Below are positions 26,044-35,066 of a stretch of DNA of 64,000 nucleotides, piece after piece; the first letter of the stretch is position 1; every line of letters begins with the position of its first letter. The notes under the pieces are model-generated. The model worked only from the letters and a program-made list of their open reading frames with translations, did no database searches and was not told the origin of the DNA. Position numbers and translations under genes: made by a program. This DNA comes from UBA9926 sp018645765. Its GTDB lineage: Bacteria; Pseudomonadota; Gammaproteobacteria; Pseudomonadales; Azotimanducaceae. Where the stretch lies: assembly GCA_949372755.1 (NCBI GenBank), contig CASIBO010000003.1:220522-284521 (forward strand), in the 5' to 3' direction.

Positions 26044-26314
26044 CAAAGTGACCTCCTGATTCTTTAATAAGGGCGAAAACACCACCTTGCGTCATCCTAG
26101 TCCCCGTCAAAATCGATTGCAATGCTGCGGCAGTCGCAGCCATTTGATTCCCGTAAGAGCGTACGTCCCGCAACAAGAGAAACCATAATCTCCGGGCAGC
26201 CAGCCGGTGAAAACAGCATCGAGGGCCATCGCTGTCTTACACAGCCGGATACCAATCACCGCGGCGGTATTTTTATTTTGCGCCTATGATCCCTGGTTTT
26301 TCTTTGAGCCAAAA
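26044..26314. other. Divergent intergenic region before the exporter genes
   Basis: About 270 bp between the SDR start (minus) and the ATG used for the membrane fusion protein. I looked here for a small double-glycine leader peptide that the exporter might secrete and found none. A 55-codon frame at 26122-26289 has no ribosome-binding site and is not called. Confidence 0.4.
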
Positions 26315-27544
26315 ATGAATCGATTACTTTTTCGCGACCGGGCTCAAAAAGTCTCCCGTCGAGAAGCGACCTTTGGCGCACTGCCCCGAAATCAAGGCAG
26401 TGGCGCGACGCGCTTCATGATCGGGTCTCTGTTATCTTTGGTGGTGACGCTGCTCCTCGGTTTCGTGCCGCTGCCAGATCGCGTTCTCTTGCGCGGACAT
26501 CTTTATGAACCTAAAACCCTCATTCAAACCGCCGCAACCAGCGGTCAGCTGCAGTCTTTTGCCGTTCAAGTCGGTGATTTTATCGAAGCTGGCAAGGTCA
26601 TTGCCTACATCAACCCCGTCGCAACATCCGAAGAACCTGCGTTAAGGCGAAACTCAGATTTCGAGGCCCTCGCTCTGCAACGCCAGCATCAAATCCAACA
26701 ACAACAGCAAGCCTTGCTCATCGGCAAGCTCGTAAGCGAGGTCAGCTTACTGCTTCAACAAAAGCATTGGCGCCGCACCTTAATCAACCTTGAGGTAGAC
26801 CACCTACGACAACAGCAAAATGCGCTCACGGCAGCCCATGAACTGTTTTTAAACCGGTTTATCTCAGCCGTCGAATGGCAACGAATGAATGCGCCGCTCA
26901 GGGTTTTAGCCTCACGGATTGTCGAATTCAAATCTGAGCTCGCCGGACTCTCGTTTCGGCTTGCTTCTGCTCGCGCAAACCTAAAGTTAGCAAAACTCGA
27001 TGCTCAAAAGGCTGAAATTAAGGCCCAGCACCAGCGCCAAGTCATCAGCGCAGAAACCAAACAATTGGACAATCCCTCACGTCGAACTATCACGGCTAAC
27101 AGCTCGGGGCGAATCGTCCGCAGAGCCGCGGAGCCCGGGGATTTTGTGACCCCAAACAGGCCTGTGATCGAACTGGCAACGCCAAAGCCTTACTACCTGG
27201 TGAAACTTCGAGTTCCCAAGAGAATTCAAACCGCACTCAATGTTGGTGATGCTTTAGACGTGAAATTACTCACCCATTTAACCCCCATGGATGGCAGCAT
27301 CTCAGGAACAATACGGGATCTAGCCGCCCTGTCCTTGAGCGATTCACTGAACGAGCCGTCCGCGCCACGCGACCTAATCGCGACCCTGCGCTTACCCAAA
27401 CCGATCATTACTTCCACAGGCAAAACGATAAATTTTATCGCCGGCACTCCGGCCCAAACCTGGCTCGTTGTCTCCGAAAAAACGCTGTTCGAACGGCTTG
27501 CGGCTATGGTCTCACCAGCGTTCGGGATGCGCCATGAGTCTTGA
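26315..27544 (+). CDS. HlyD/CvaA-type membrane fusion protein
   Basis: A 409-aa periplasmic adaptor of the HlyD family, close in size to colicin V CvaA. It begins MNRLLFRDRAQ (CvaA-like), has one transmembrane helix near residues 31-51 (FMIGSLLSLVVTLLLGFVPL), a biotinyl-lipoyl-like half-motif, a long coiled-coil rich in Gln, and a second lipoyl half followed by the beta-barrel. An earlier start at 26207 is open but adds sequence not seen in the family. Its end overlaps the ABC gene by 11 nt. It would bridge an inner-membrane exporter to an outer-membrane channel; no TolC gene is nearby. Confidence 0.82.
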   Translation: MNRLLFRDRAQKVSRREATFGALPRNQGSGATRFMIGSLLSLVVTLLLGFVPLPDRVLLRGHLYEPKTLIQTAATSGQLQSFAVQVGDFIEAGKVIAYINPVATSEEPALRRNSDFEALALQRQHQIQQQQQALLIGKLVSEVSLLLQQKHWRRTLINLEVDHLRQQQNALTAAHELFLNRFISAVEWQRMNAPLRVLASRIVEFKSELAGLSFRLASARANLKLAKLDAQKAEIKAQHQRQVISAETKQLDNPSRRTITANSSGRIVRRAAEPGDFVTPNRPVIELATPKPYYLVKLRVPKRIQTALNVGDALDVKLLTHLTPMDGSISGTIRDLAALSLSDSLNEPSAPRDLIATLRLPKPIITSTGKTINFIAGTPAQTWLVVSEKTLFERLAAMVSPAFGMRHES

Positions 27545-29528
27545 TAACCCGATTCTGCAACACCGGCGAACGGCGTGTGGCCTCGCTACTTTGATTATGA
27601 TCGATCATCACTTTGGTGGCCAGACCACCGCAGTCCAATTCGAAGCCTTGTATGGCGTCGCGCAACAGTCATGGTCTGCCGCGGACCTCGCCCGACACGC
27701 AACCCGGCTGGGCCTAACCGTTCAAGCGCTTGAACTGGAACCTGCAGAACTGCCGGCACTCCCTCTGCCCTGCATCCTTCACTGGCAACTGAATCACTTC
27801 GTCGTGCTTAGAGCCATCCGGTGGGGACGCTATGTCGTTGACGATCCCGCTATCGGCCGATTAACGATCGACAAGCAAACCCTACTAAACCATTTTACGG
27901 GCGTGGCCCTCACCTGCCAGCCGTTGATCGACGAGCGACTAAAGGCTGAATCAGAGCGAACCAGAATCCGAAGCTCTCAGGACTTTACGGTTCAGCTAAA
28001 TCAATTAACCGCTCTTGTTTTTTATCTAATGGTCGGTGTCCTGCAAGCCGGCATACCCCTCATTATCAAATTTATTTTGGACGAAGTCGTCATCAGTCAG
28101 GACCTTGCACTACTGCAATCAGTCACCACCGGACTACTGCTGATCATGCTCGCGACGCCACTTATGACGCACTTGCAGGAACGATTATTATTAGACTGCA
28201 GCCAGCACCTTGAACAAAATGCTTTATCCAGACTGCTTGGCAATCAGATTGCCGCGCCATCCGGGACTTTTGAAGCAATCGACGTCCAGGCCGCGTTAAG
28301 ACACGTTCAGCAGCTCCATGCCTTCGGCCAATTTTATGGTGCTGGCGCCGTTCGCTTCTTGGGCGACCTGGTGCTGGCACTCGGCCTTTTATTTATTTTA
28401 TGGTCAATCCATCCCATATCTGGATGCCTTATGACCATTGTGAGCGGGGTCCTGACCTGCACCAGCCTTTGGTTCACGCAACCCATTACCTCTGCGGACA
28501 AATACGCGAGCAACTCGGACCAAAAGCGATTAAAGCATCTCATGGAATGGTTCAGTCATCGTCAGGAGATTCGCCGCTACGACGCAGAACAACCTTTCCT
28601 GAATCGGATCATTCAAGCGCTGCAAGCCTTCCATTCCCAGCAAGTTTTAGCCAGTGATCACAAGGCGAAAATGACATTGGCAAACCAAGTCACAGTTGGT
28701 ATCTCCTTGAGCCTCTTACTCTATGGCATCGCCTTGGAGACCATGCACGGCCAGCTGAGCCTGGGCGGGCTCTACCTTATCTTGGCCTACCGCGGCCTGT
28801 TGACCCAGTACGTTTTGTCGATATGTCAGCAGTTTACGAGCGCGCGTTCAGCTCAGGAAATCCGGCATGATCTTCGCGAGATCATGCCACCAGCCCCGAT
28901 AACAGCGAGCCCTGATTTAACGCGGACCGATTCACAGATGCCGGGGGCACCTTGGAGTCAAACAAGTCAATCCGGTTCCTTACACTATCGGCGACTAAAC
29001 TCATCGACATCCTTCTCCGCCCTTCGGAGCGCCATTTTAACCTCTGGCTCTAATGCTCCGTCCCCGAGCAGCGAGGATCGGCTGAATTGGCCATCACCGA
29101 TCGCAACCACAGCCACAACCGATGCTATTTTTCACACCACGATACTGGCCAATATCACCATGATGGCTGCCGCGCCTGATCTGGCGCGGGTCGATCGTTT
29201 GATTCAGGAGATGGCGTTAATCCATGTGATTCATCGGCACCCTATGGGCCTCGATACCGTCATTACCCAGGACGAGCACCGCTTCGATCGATTCGAGTAC
29301 GCACGCTTGATGCTCGCTCGCGCTCTGTACACCCAGCCGCGCTGCCTGGTGTGCGAGTTGCCGGCGGCCATTGCAACCTGTTCAGTCATGCAAGAAACCT
29401 TGCAGTCTTTAATACGTAACGGCCTTATCATCGAGTTAAGGTCACACGATATGATCCTGCCCATTGAGGGTTTAAGCCTCGTATGGCAAACAACGCAAGG
29501 CTGGCTGCAGCACATCGAATCGAGCTGA
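27534..29528 (+). CDS. C39 peptidase-ABC exporter (CvaB-like) with degenerate ATPase domain
   Basis: A 664-aa bacteriocin-type exporter. Residues 1-130 are a C39 peptidase with Cys15 (TACGL), His88 (QLNHFVVL) and Asp104 (DDPAIG), so the leader-peptidase triad looks intact. Residues about 155-430 are the six-helix ABC membrane domain. The C-terminal ATPase domain is recognisable but damaged: no Walker A Lys-Ser/Thr near residues 503-515, SGGQ replaced by DRFE near 580, and the Walker B Asp-Glu replaced by Glu608-Leu609. No frameshift restoring these motifs was found. It cannot hydrolyse ATP on its own as written. Confidence 0.78.
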   Translation: MSLDNPILQHRRTACGLATLIMIDHHFGGQTTAVQFEALYGVAQQSWSAADLARHATRLGLTVQALELEPAELPALPLPCILHWQLNHFVVLRAIRWGRYVVDDPAIGRLTIDKQTLLNHFTGVALTCQPLIDERLKAESERTRIRSSQDFTVQLNQLTALVFYLMVGVLQAGIPLIIKFILDEVVISQDLALLQSVTTGLLLIMLATPLMTHLQERLLLDCSQHLEQNALSRLLGNQIAAPSGTFEAIDVQAALRHVQQLHAFGQFYGAGAVRFLGDLVLALGLLFILWSIHPISGCLMTIVSGVLTCTSLWFTQPITSADKYASNSDQKRLKHLMEWFSHRQEIRRYDAEQPFLNRIIQALQAFHSQQVLASDHKAKMTLANQVTVGISLSLLLYGIALETMHGQLSLGGLYLILAYRGLLTQYVLSICQQFTSARSAQEIRHDLREIMPPAPITASPDLTRTDSQMPGAPWSQTSQSGSLHYRRLNSSTSFSALRSAILTSGSNAPSPSSEDRLNWPSPIATTATTDAIFHTTILANITMMAAAPDLARVDRLIQEMALIHVIHRHPMGLDTVITQDEHRFDRFEYARLMLARALYTQPRCLVCELPAAIATCSVMQETLQSLIRNGLIIELRSHDMILPIEGLSLVWQTTQGWLQHIESS

Positions 29529-29567
29529 TCCACGCGTCAACCCGAAGCCTCGATGCGCCTTCAGGCG

Positions 29568-30782
29568 CTATTCATCGCCGCGTTTACGGGTCAGCGGGAA
29601 TACCAAAGCTAACCACAAGCTTGCCATCAACAATGCGATCCACAAATAATATTGGCTCATGGCAACACCACTTTTTTGAAGCGCAGCAATGATGATGGAT
29701 GATCCACCCTTACTGGTGCGGTAACCAAATACATCGATAAACTCCTTCGCCCTATATCGTTCCTGAAAACCTAAAGGCAAATAGATGAGCTCTTTCGCAC
29801 CTCGAAACACAGAGTAATCAAAGACCTTAAACGCAAAGAACGCAGCGCCAACGGACCATAAACTGGGCTCAATAATGGCCCATAAAATCAATGATAAATG
29901 CACAACCGGCATCAACAGGTGCACCCATCGGAGCGCGACAGCGGTCAGTAAGATCGGCGTGAGAATAAACTGCGCAGCCACCGCCACCGCATTGAGATAT
30001 GACCAAAACTCGCCTTGAAACGCTGTCTCAGCATCGACATCACCGTTGAAGGCGCCCGACAACATCCCTTGAAACTTGAAGTCCAACACAGCAGCCAGGA
30101 TCTGAGAGGATAAAACAATCGCCAACAAGGCAATTAACCGTGGGTTGCGTTTGACAAAATGCCACCCAACCCCTTCGCTGAAGGTTTCTCCAGGCGGCTC
30201 GTCATGATGGTCTGTTGGTTCACCAAACCATCGGTAGGCCGTATTGGAAAGCAATGCCGCCGGAATTAACGCGATCGCGGCAAGCAAAACAAGATTCTCA
30301 GTCCCAAGAGGAATGGCCAGTTGTGCGACCATCACGCCACCAACCACGCTACCGAGACCTGCAAGGCCTGTGATCGGCCCATTAAATCGCTTTGCCGTAT
30401 CTTGATCGAGTCGAGAATTGATATAACTCCAATACTGCTCGATTAAAAGCACCACATAGAACTCTTTCAACAAAAACAGCACCGCCGTAACCCACAACAG
30501 CTCAAGTTGCAGCGCGCTATAACACAGCAGCATCAAACAGGCCGCAGCGATGGTTGTGATTCTTAAGGTAAGGCGCGGACCAAAGCGCGTTAACAGCGCG
30601 CCATAACCCCACACGCCCGCAAACATGACCACGGGCATCAAGGCCATAACCACCGGCAAATTTTCAGCACCATAGGCCGCTTTAAATAAAACCGTCGCCG
30701 ACGATCGAATTAACTCGTAACCTGAGAGCGTAAAAAAAGCCGCGCTGGCCATTAAGCCAACGAGTACCAAATTCGATTTCAT
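29568..30782 (-). CDS. Nucleotide-translocase-like (Npt/AAA-type) membrane carrier
   Basis: A 404-aa carrier with about 11-12 transmembrane helices. The C-terminal half carries a KELIYLPLG...KEFIDVFGYRTSKGGSS pattern that recalls the KEMxYIPL...KAAVDVxGGRxGKSGG region of ATP/ADP antiporters, and the N terminus matches related MFS-like Npt1/Npt2 proteins. Whether it moves nucleotides is uncertain; many free-living bacteria have such homologues without known substrate. It is divergent from serC across a 143-bp gap. Confidence 0.65.
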   Translation of the reverse strand: MKSNLVLVGLMASAAFFTLSGYELIRSSATVLFKAAYGAENLPVVMALMPVVMFAGVWGYGALLTRFGPRLTLRITTIAAACLMLLCYSALQLELLWVTAVLFLLKEFYVVLLIEQYWSYINSRLDQDTAKRFNGPITGLAGLGSVVGGVMVAQLAIPLGTENLVLLAAIALIPAALLSNTAYRWFGEPTDHHDEPPGETFSEGVGWHFVKRNPRLIALLAIVLSSQILAAVLDFKFQGMLSGAFNGDVDAETAFQGEFWSYLNAVAVAAQFILTPILLTAVALRWVHLLMPVVHLSLILWAIIEPSLWSVGAAFFAFKVFDYSVFRGAKELIYLPLGFQERYRAKEFIDVFGYRTSKGGSSIIIAALQKSGVAMSQYYLWIALLMASLWLALVFPLTRKRGDE

Positions 30783-30861
30783 GCGCAGTATTCCGATAAC
30801 CGTGTGCGTTTTCAGATCCGTCTGAGAATAAGGCTATCTGACGAAGATGTAGCTTACAGCA

Positions 30862-30891
30862 ACGACAGACAACCCCATGATGCCTTATACT
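30862..30891 (+). promoter_or_regulatory. Candidate sigma70 promoter for serC-tct-rsgA
   Basis: ACGACA (30862-30867) and TATACT (30886-30891), separated by 18 bp, lie 34 bp before the serC ATG. The -10 matches consensus in five of six positions and the -35 in four of six. Confidence 0.5.
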
Positions 30892-30925
30892 CTCGACTCT
30901 GAACACTAGCCAACCGATAAATGCG

Positions 30926-32086
30926 ATGAACCAACCCGAAACAAAACCCAATAACCCGTGCTTCTCTTCCGGGCCGACCGCTAAACGCCCCGACTGGGCG
31001 CTGAGCAATCTTTCAATTGATGCACTCGGTCGGTCTCACCGAGCCAGCGTACCAAAGGCTCGTATTAAGGCCGTCATTGATCAAAGCAAAGCGCTTTTGG
31101 GCATGCCTGATGATTACGTGCTCGGCATCGTTCCTGGCTCCGATACCGGCGCGTTTGAGATGGCAATGTGGACCATGCTGGGCGCCCGAGGAGTAGACGT
31201 ACTGTCTTGGGAGAGTTTTGGCGCTGGCTGGAAAACAGACATTCAAAAACAGCTGAAATTAACCGACGTTCGCATTTTTGATGCCCCCTACGGCAAGCTC
31301 CCTGATCTGACCATGGTCTCAACCCTTGATCGTGATGTCGTGTTCACCTGGAATGGCACGACTTCCGGCGCCTGCATACCCGATGGGGATTGGATCTCGG
31401 ATGCGCGAGAAGGCTTAACATTTTGTGATGCAACTTCTGCAAGCTTTGCAATGGCACTGCCTTGGACGAAGCTTGATGTTGTAACTTGGTCTTGGCAGAA
31501 AGTGATGGGGGGCGAAGCAGCCCATGGCATGATCGCCTTATCGCCTCGAGCAGTCGCACGACTCGAGTCTTACGATCCAGCCTGGCCGATACCCAAGCTC
31601 TTTCGATTAACCAAAGGTGGCGCCCTGATTCGAGATTTATTTGAAGGCGCCACGATTAACACGCCCTCCATGCTCGCCGTTGAAGATCAGCTTGATGCGC
31701 TGGCTTGGGCGCAGCGAATTGGCGGGCTGCCTGCACTCATCGCGCGCAGCAGAGCGAACCTTAACGTGGTTCGAAATTGGGTCGACCAAAGCAGCTGGGC
31801 AGCATTTTTAACCCCTGATGTTAGACAGCAATCCAGCACCTCGATCTGTCTTAAAATTATTGATCCAATCTTTGATGGCCTCCCCGATTCAGCCCAAAGA
31901 GCTTTTATCAAATCAATGACTTCGCTACTCGAACAACAAAGCGTCGCATTCGATATCGCAGCCTATCGCGATGCGCCGCCTGGTCTGCGGTTGTGGGGTG
32001 GCGCAACCGTTGAGGCGACCGATTTAGAAAAGCTCACCCCATGGCTTGACTGGGCTTTTTCAGAAACCCTCATGACCGTTTCCTAG
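30926..32086 (+). CDS. serC: Phosphoserine aminotransferase, alphaproteobacterial/Methanosarcina-type
   Basis: A 386-aa PLP enzyme converting 3-phosphohydroxypyruvate to phosphoserine in serine synthesis. The PLP lysine sits in WSWQKVMGGEAAHG, and phosphate-binding loops occur at VPGSDTGAFEMAMW and TSGACIP. The sequence follows the longer SerC subgroup best known in Alphaproteobacteria and Methanosarcina, not the E. coli SerC, suggesting transfer or an old paralogue. It precedes tctC by only 30 bp. Confidence 0.88.
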   Translation: MNQPETKPNNPCFSSGPTAKRPDWALSNLSIDALGRSHRASVPKARIKAVIDQSKALLGMPDDYVLGIVPGSDTGAFEMAMWTMLGARGVDVLSWESFGAGWKTDIQKQLKLTDVRIFDAPYGKLPDLTMVSTLDRDVVFTWNGTTSGACIPDGDWISDAREGLTFCDATSASFAMALPWTKLDVVTWSWQKVMGGEAAHGMIALSPRAVARLESYDPAWPIPKLFRLTKGGALIRDLFEGATINTPSMLAVEDQLDALAWAQRIGGLPALIARSRANLNVVRNWVDQSSWAAFLTPDVRQQSSTSICLKIIDPIFDGLPDSAQRAFIKSMTSLLEQQSVAFDIAAYRDAPPGLRLWGGATVEATDLEKLTPWLDWAFSETLMTVS

Positions 32087-32116
32087 TGCACTAAACTTAT
32101 AACTTGCGCGCTCGCA

Positions 32117-33061
32117 ATGACCCTTTCGATGGGTTTCGGGTCGAGCATCACGGCCAACGACCTGGGACTCGATCGCGTTCACTTCCTCATTCCAGCGGGT
32201 CCGGGCGGAGGTTGGGATGGCACCGCGCGGGGCGTGGGGCTTGCGCTGAGCCAAACGCAACTGGTCTCAAACATTACCTATGAAAATGCTGCCGGCGGTG
32301 GCGGTGGCCGCGCGATCGCAAAACTGATTGAAACTGCCGAGCGACAGCAAAACACCTTGCTCATCAGCTCAACGCCAATCATTGTGCGGGCGCTACAGGG
32401 CGTTTTTCCTCAGTCCTTTCGGGACCTGGTTCCTGTTGCCGCAATGATCGCGGACTACAGCTGCTTTGCCGTACGCGCAGATTCCGAGATCCAGAACTTT
32501 TCAGACCTCGCAAAACGTTACAAGGCAGACCCAAGATCCCTCGTTGTTGCGGGCGGGTCCGTGCGCGGTAATACCGATCACTTCGTCCTCGCAAAAGCAC
32601 TGCAACTTACCGGCGCTGATCCCAAAGAACTGGTTTATCTCGCCTATGACGGCGGCGGTAAGGCGGCGGCAGGCCTTTTGTCAGGAGAAACCCAGGTTTT
32701 ATCAACCGGTCTGAGTGAAGCGCTACAAATGCATCAAGCAGGATTGCTTAGAATTGTTGCGGTCACCGCACCCACCCCAATCCCCCACCTACCCGATTTA
32801 CCGTTATTGAATGCTCAGGGGATTGATTTGGTATTTGCGAATTGGCGCGGATTTTTCGCAGCGAAAGGACTTGGAGATGCCCAATATGTGCGGATGCGGC
32901 ATACCCTTCGCACGGTTTCAGAGACCGCTGTATTTGAAGACATTCGACTTCGTAACGGCTGGGCAGAAAACTATATTGAGGGCGATGCGTTTTATGCTTT
33001 TTTGACGCAGCAGGAGGAGCAGATTCGATCCTTGATGCAAAGTATTGGTTACTTACGATAA
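32117..33061 (+). CDS. tctC: TctC, tripartite tricarboxylate transporter substrate-binding protein
   Basis: A 314-aa TctC/Bug-family solute-binding protein. The core DRVHFLIPAGPGGGWDGTARG and ENAAGGGGGRAIAKLIE are characteristic of tricarboxylate-type TctC. It should deliver citrate or a similar acid to TctAB from the periplasm. The N terminus before the core is only about 16 residues with no basic start or long hydrophobic stretch, and an in-frame stop at 32099 prevents extension. Export as written is doubtful. Confidence 0.85.
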   Translation: MTLSMGFGSSITANDLGLDRVHFLIPAGPGGGWDGTARGVGLALSQTQLVSNITYENAAGGGGGRAIAKLIETAERQQNTLLISSTPIIVRALQGVFPQSFRDLVPVAAMIADYSCFAVRADSEIQNFSDLAKRYKADPRSLVVAGGSVRGNTDHFVLAKALQLTGADPKELVYLAYDGGGKAAAGLLSGETQVLSTGLSEALQMHQAGLLRIVAVTAPTPIPHLPDLPLLNAQGIDLVFANWRGFFAAKGLGDAQYVRMRHTLRTVSETAVFEDIRLRNGWAENYIEGDAFYAFLTQQEEQIRSLMQSIGYLR

Positions 33062-33072
33062 ATGCGCAGCCG

Positions 33073-33567
33073 GTGCCGTCAGTGATTCGAATCAACTATA
33101 CCGCGCTAATCCTTCTTTTATTTTTTACTGGCTATCTATACCTTGCCGCACAGATCCCCATCGACCCCTGGGCACTCACTGGTGACTTTACCGCCAGTGC
33201 GTTTCCTTATCTGGCAGGCGGACTCGGATTCACGGCCGCACTACTCATGCTGCTCACTGAATCGCTTAGCCCAACCGAACAGAATCCGTCTCCACCGCCC
33301 CGGTTTGAGCGCCGCACCTATAACGACCCCATTCTCAGCATGATCGTGATCCTGGTCCTCTACATCAGCCTGATTGATGTCCTTGGCTTTGTCATAGCGA
33401 GCATCGCCTTCTTAACCATCGGCGCTCGAAAGACCGGCGCAATCGCCTGGCGACTCTTATTGCCCTTTGCTGTGGGCGTTCCCTTGATACTTTGGGGTTT
33501 GCTCGACTTAATGAACATCTACATCAGCCCTGGACGACTCCTAACAACCTGGTTCCACAGCGCATGA
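33073..33567 (+). CDS. tctB: TctB, small membrane subunit of a tripartite tricarboxylate transporter
   Basis: A 164-aa protein with four predicted membrane helices (residues about 9-28, 43-61, 87-108 and 117-153, the last possibly two). The DPWALTGDFTASAFPYLAGG stretch after the first helix and the LYISLIDVLGFVIASIAFL segment are typical of TctB. Initiation is at GTG 33073. Its stop overlaps the tctA ATG as ATGA. Confidence 0.85.
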   Translation: MPSVIRINYTALILLLFFTGYLYLAAQIPIDPWALTGDFTASAFPYLAGGLGFTAALLMLLTESLSPTEQNPSPPPRFERRTYNDPILSMIVILVLYISLIDVLGFVIASIAFLTIGARKTGAIAWRLLLPFAVGVPLILWGLLDLMNIYISPGRLLTTWFHSA

Positions 33568-35066
33568 TGGACGGCTTGTTACTGGGATTATCAACAGCGC
33601 TCAGCGTATCTAATCTCTTGTTTGTTGCAGCTGGCTGTCTGATTGGCATGTTGATCGGTATGCTGCCCGGGCTTGGTCCCATTTCTGCGATCGCCCTTAT
33701 GATTCCCATTAGCTATAACCTAGAACCAGCCAGCGGAATGATTTTACTTGCAGGCGTGTACTACGGCGCCATATTCGGTGGTTCAACCAGTGCTATTCTC
33801 ATCAATGCACCCGGTGTTGCCGGAACGGTCGCAACCGCATTTGATGGCTATCCTCTAGCTCGAAACGGCCACGCCGGAAAAGCACTTGCGGTTGCCGCTT
33901 ATGCTTCATTTTTTGGCGGGACCATCGCGGTCGTCTTACTCATGATCTCAGCGCCTGCGCTGGCCGATCTATCCCTTGCCTTTCAGTCTCCAGAATACAC
34001 CTTGATGATGCTCTTAGGGCTCTCCCTCGTTGCCTCTTTTACAGAGCCTGGACACTACCTTAAGGCCGTTATGATGGCGGCAGTTGGCTTGTGTCTATCA
34101 ACGGTGGGCACGGACCTCGCCTCCGGCATCCCAAGGTTTACGTTTGGTCGGATGGACCTTATCGACGGCATTAGTTTTGTCATGCTCGCGATGGCAACTT
34201 TCGCCCTAACCGAGGCGCTGATGATGCTGAGGCCAGCGCAACCAACTCAAACAGCAATACCGGTTATTCCACCTCAGGCACTCCGGTTAGATGCTCAGGA
34301 AACAAGCAGTATTGCGCCCGTGATTTCCCGCAGCGCCGTTTTAGGATTTTTAATCGGTGTGTTACCCGGGGCGGGCGCCACTATCGCGTCATTTATCGCT
34401 TATGGTTTCGAAAAAGTCATCGCAAAGGCGCCGCGGCCGCCCTTTGGCCAAGGTAATTTGAAAGGCCTTGCAGCCCCTGAATCCGCTAACAATGCAGCCT
34501 GCACGGGCTCCTTCGTGCCGCTTCTTACCCTAGGCATCCCCGGATCTGGCACGACAGCCATTTTGTTAGGCGCCCTGCTTGCCTACGGTATCCAACCCGG
34601 CCCCAGACTCTACTTGGACGAACCGACCGTCTTTTGGTCGATCGTCGTCTCCATGTATATCGGTAATCTGATTTTGTTGTTCTTGAATCTCCCCCTGATA
34701 CCAATTTTTGCAAAACTGCTGAATATTCCACGGGCGATTCTTGCTCCCTTGATCATCTTCTTTTCTTTGACCGGCGTCTATTTGGTTTCTTTTAATCTCT
34801 TCGATCTGTACTTGATGATCGCCTTCGCGCTGATCGCTGTCTGGCTTCGAAGCCGTGCCTTTCCGATGGCGCCACTACTATTGGGCTTTATTCTGGGCGG
34901 GCTGCTCGAGGACAATCTCCGTCGAAGTTTGATTATTAGCGATGGTAACCTCAGTTACCTACTCGATCGGCCGATCAGCTTGCTCCTCGCGGCACTTATT
35001 ATTCTTGCGCTCATGGCGCCACTGGCACGAAAGATCATTAGAGGCACTCTCAATGCAAGATCTTAA
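33564..35066 (+). CDS. tctA: TctA, large membrane subunit of a tripartite tricarboxylate transporter
   Basis: A 500-aa, roughly 12-helix permease. The conserved IGMLPGLGPISAIALMIPISY repeat near the N terminus and its mirror GVLPGAGATIASFIAYGFEK near residue 290 mark TctA. AVVLLMISAP and the long C-terminal hydrophobic tract also fit. ATG 33564 overlaps the tctB stop. Together with TctB and TctC it imports carboxylates using an ion gradient; the exact acid is unknown. It overlaps rsgA by 14 nt. Confidence 0.92.
   Translation: MMDGLLLGLSTALSVSNLLFVAAGCLIGMLIGMLPGLGPISAIALMIPISYNLEPASGMILLAGVYYGAIFGGSTSAILINAPGVAGTVATAFDGYPLARNGHAGKALAVAAYASFFGGTIAVVLLMISAPALADLSLAFQSPEYTLMMLLGLSLVASFTEPGHYLKAVMMAAVGLCLSTVGTDLASGIPRFTFGRMDLIDGISFVMLAMATFALTEALMMLRPAQPTQTAIPVIPPQALRLDAQETSSIAPVISRSAVLGFLIGVLPGAGATIASFIAYGFEKVIAKAPRPPFGQGNLKGLAAPESANNAACTGSFVPLLTLGIPGSGTTAILLGALLAYGIQPGPRLYLDEPTVFWSIVVSMYIGNLILLFLNLPLIPIFAKLLNIPRAILAPLIIFFSLTGVYLVSFNLFDLYLMIAFALIAVWLRSRAFPMAPLLLGFILGGLLEDNLRRSLIISDGNLSYLLDRPISLLLAALIILALMAPLARKIIRGTLNARS

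Noticed and set aside
26122..26289. A 55-codon frame upstream of the exporter that could be a secreted peptide
   Set aside because: No ribosome-binding site and no double-glycine leader; the translation is polar without pattern.
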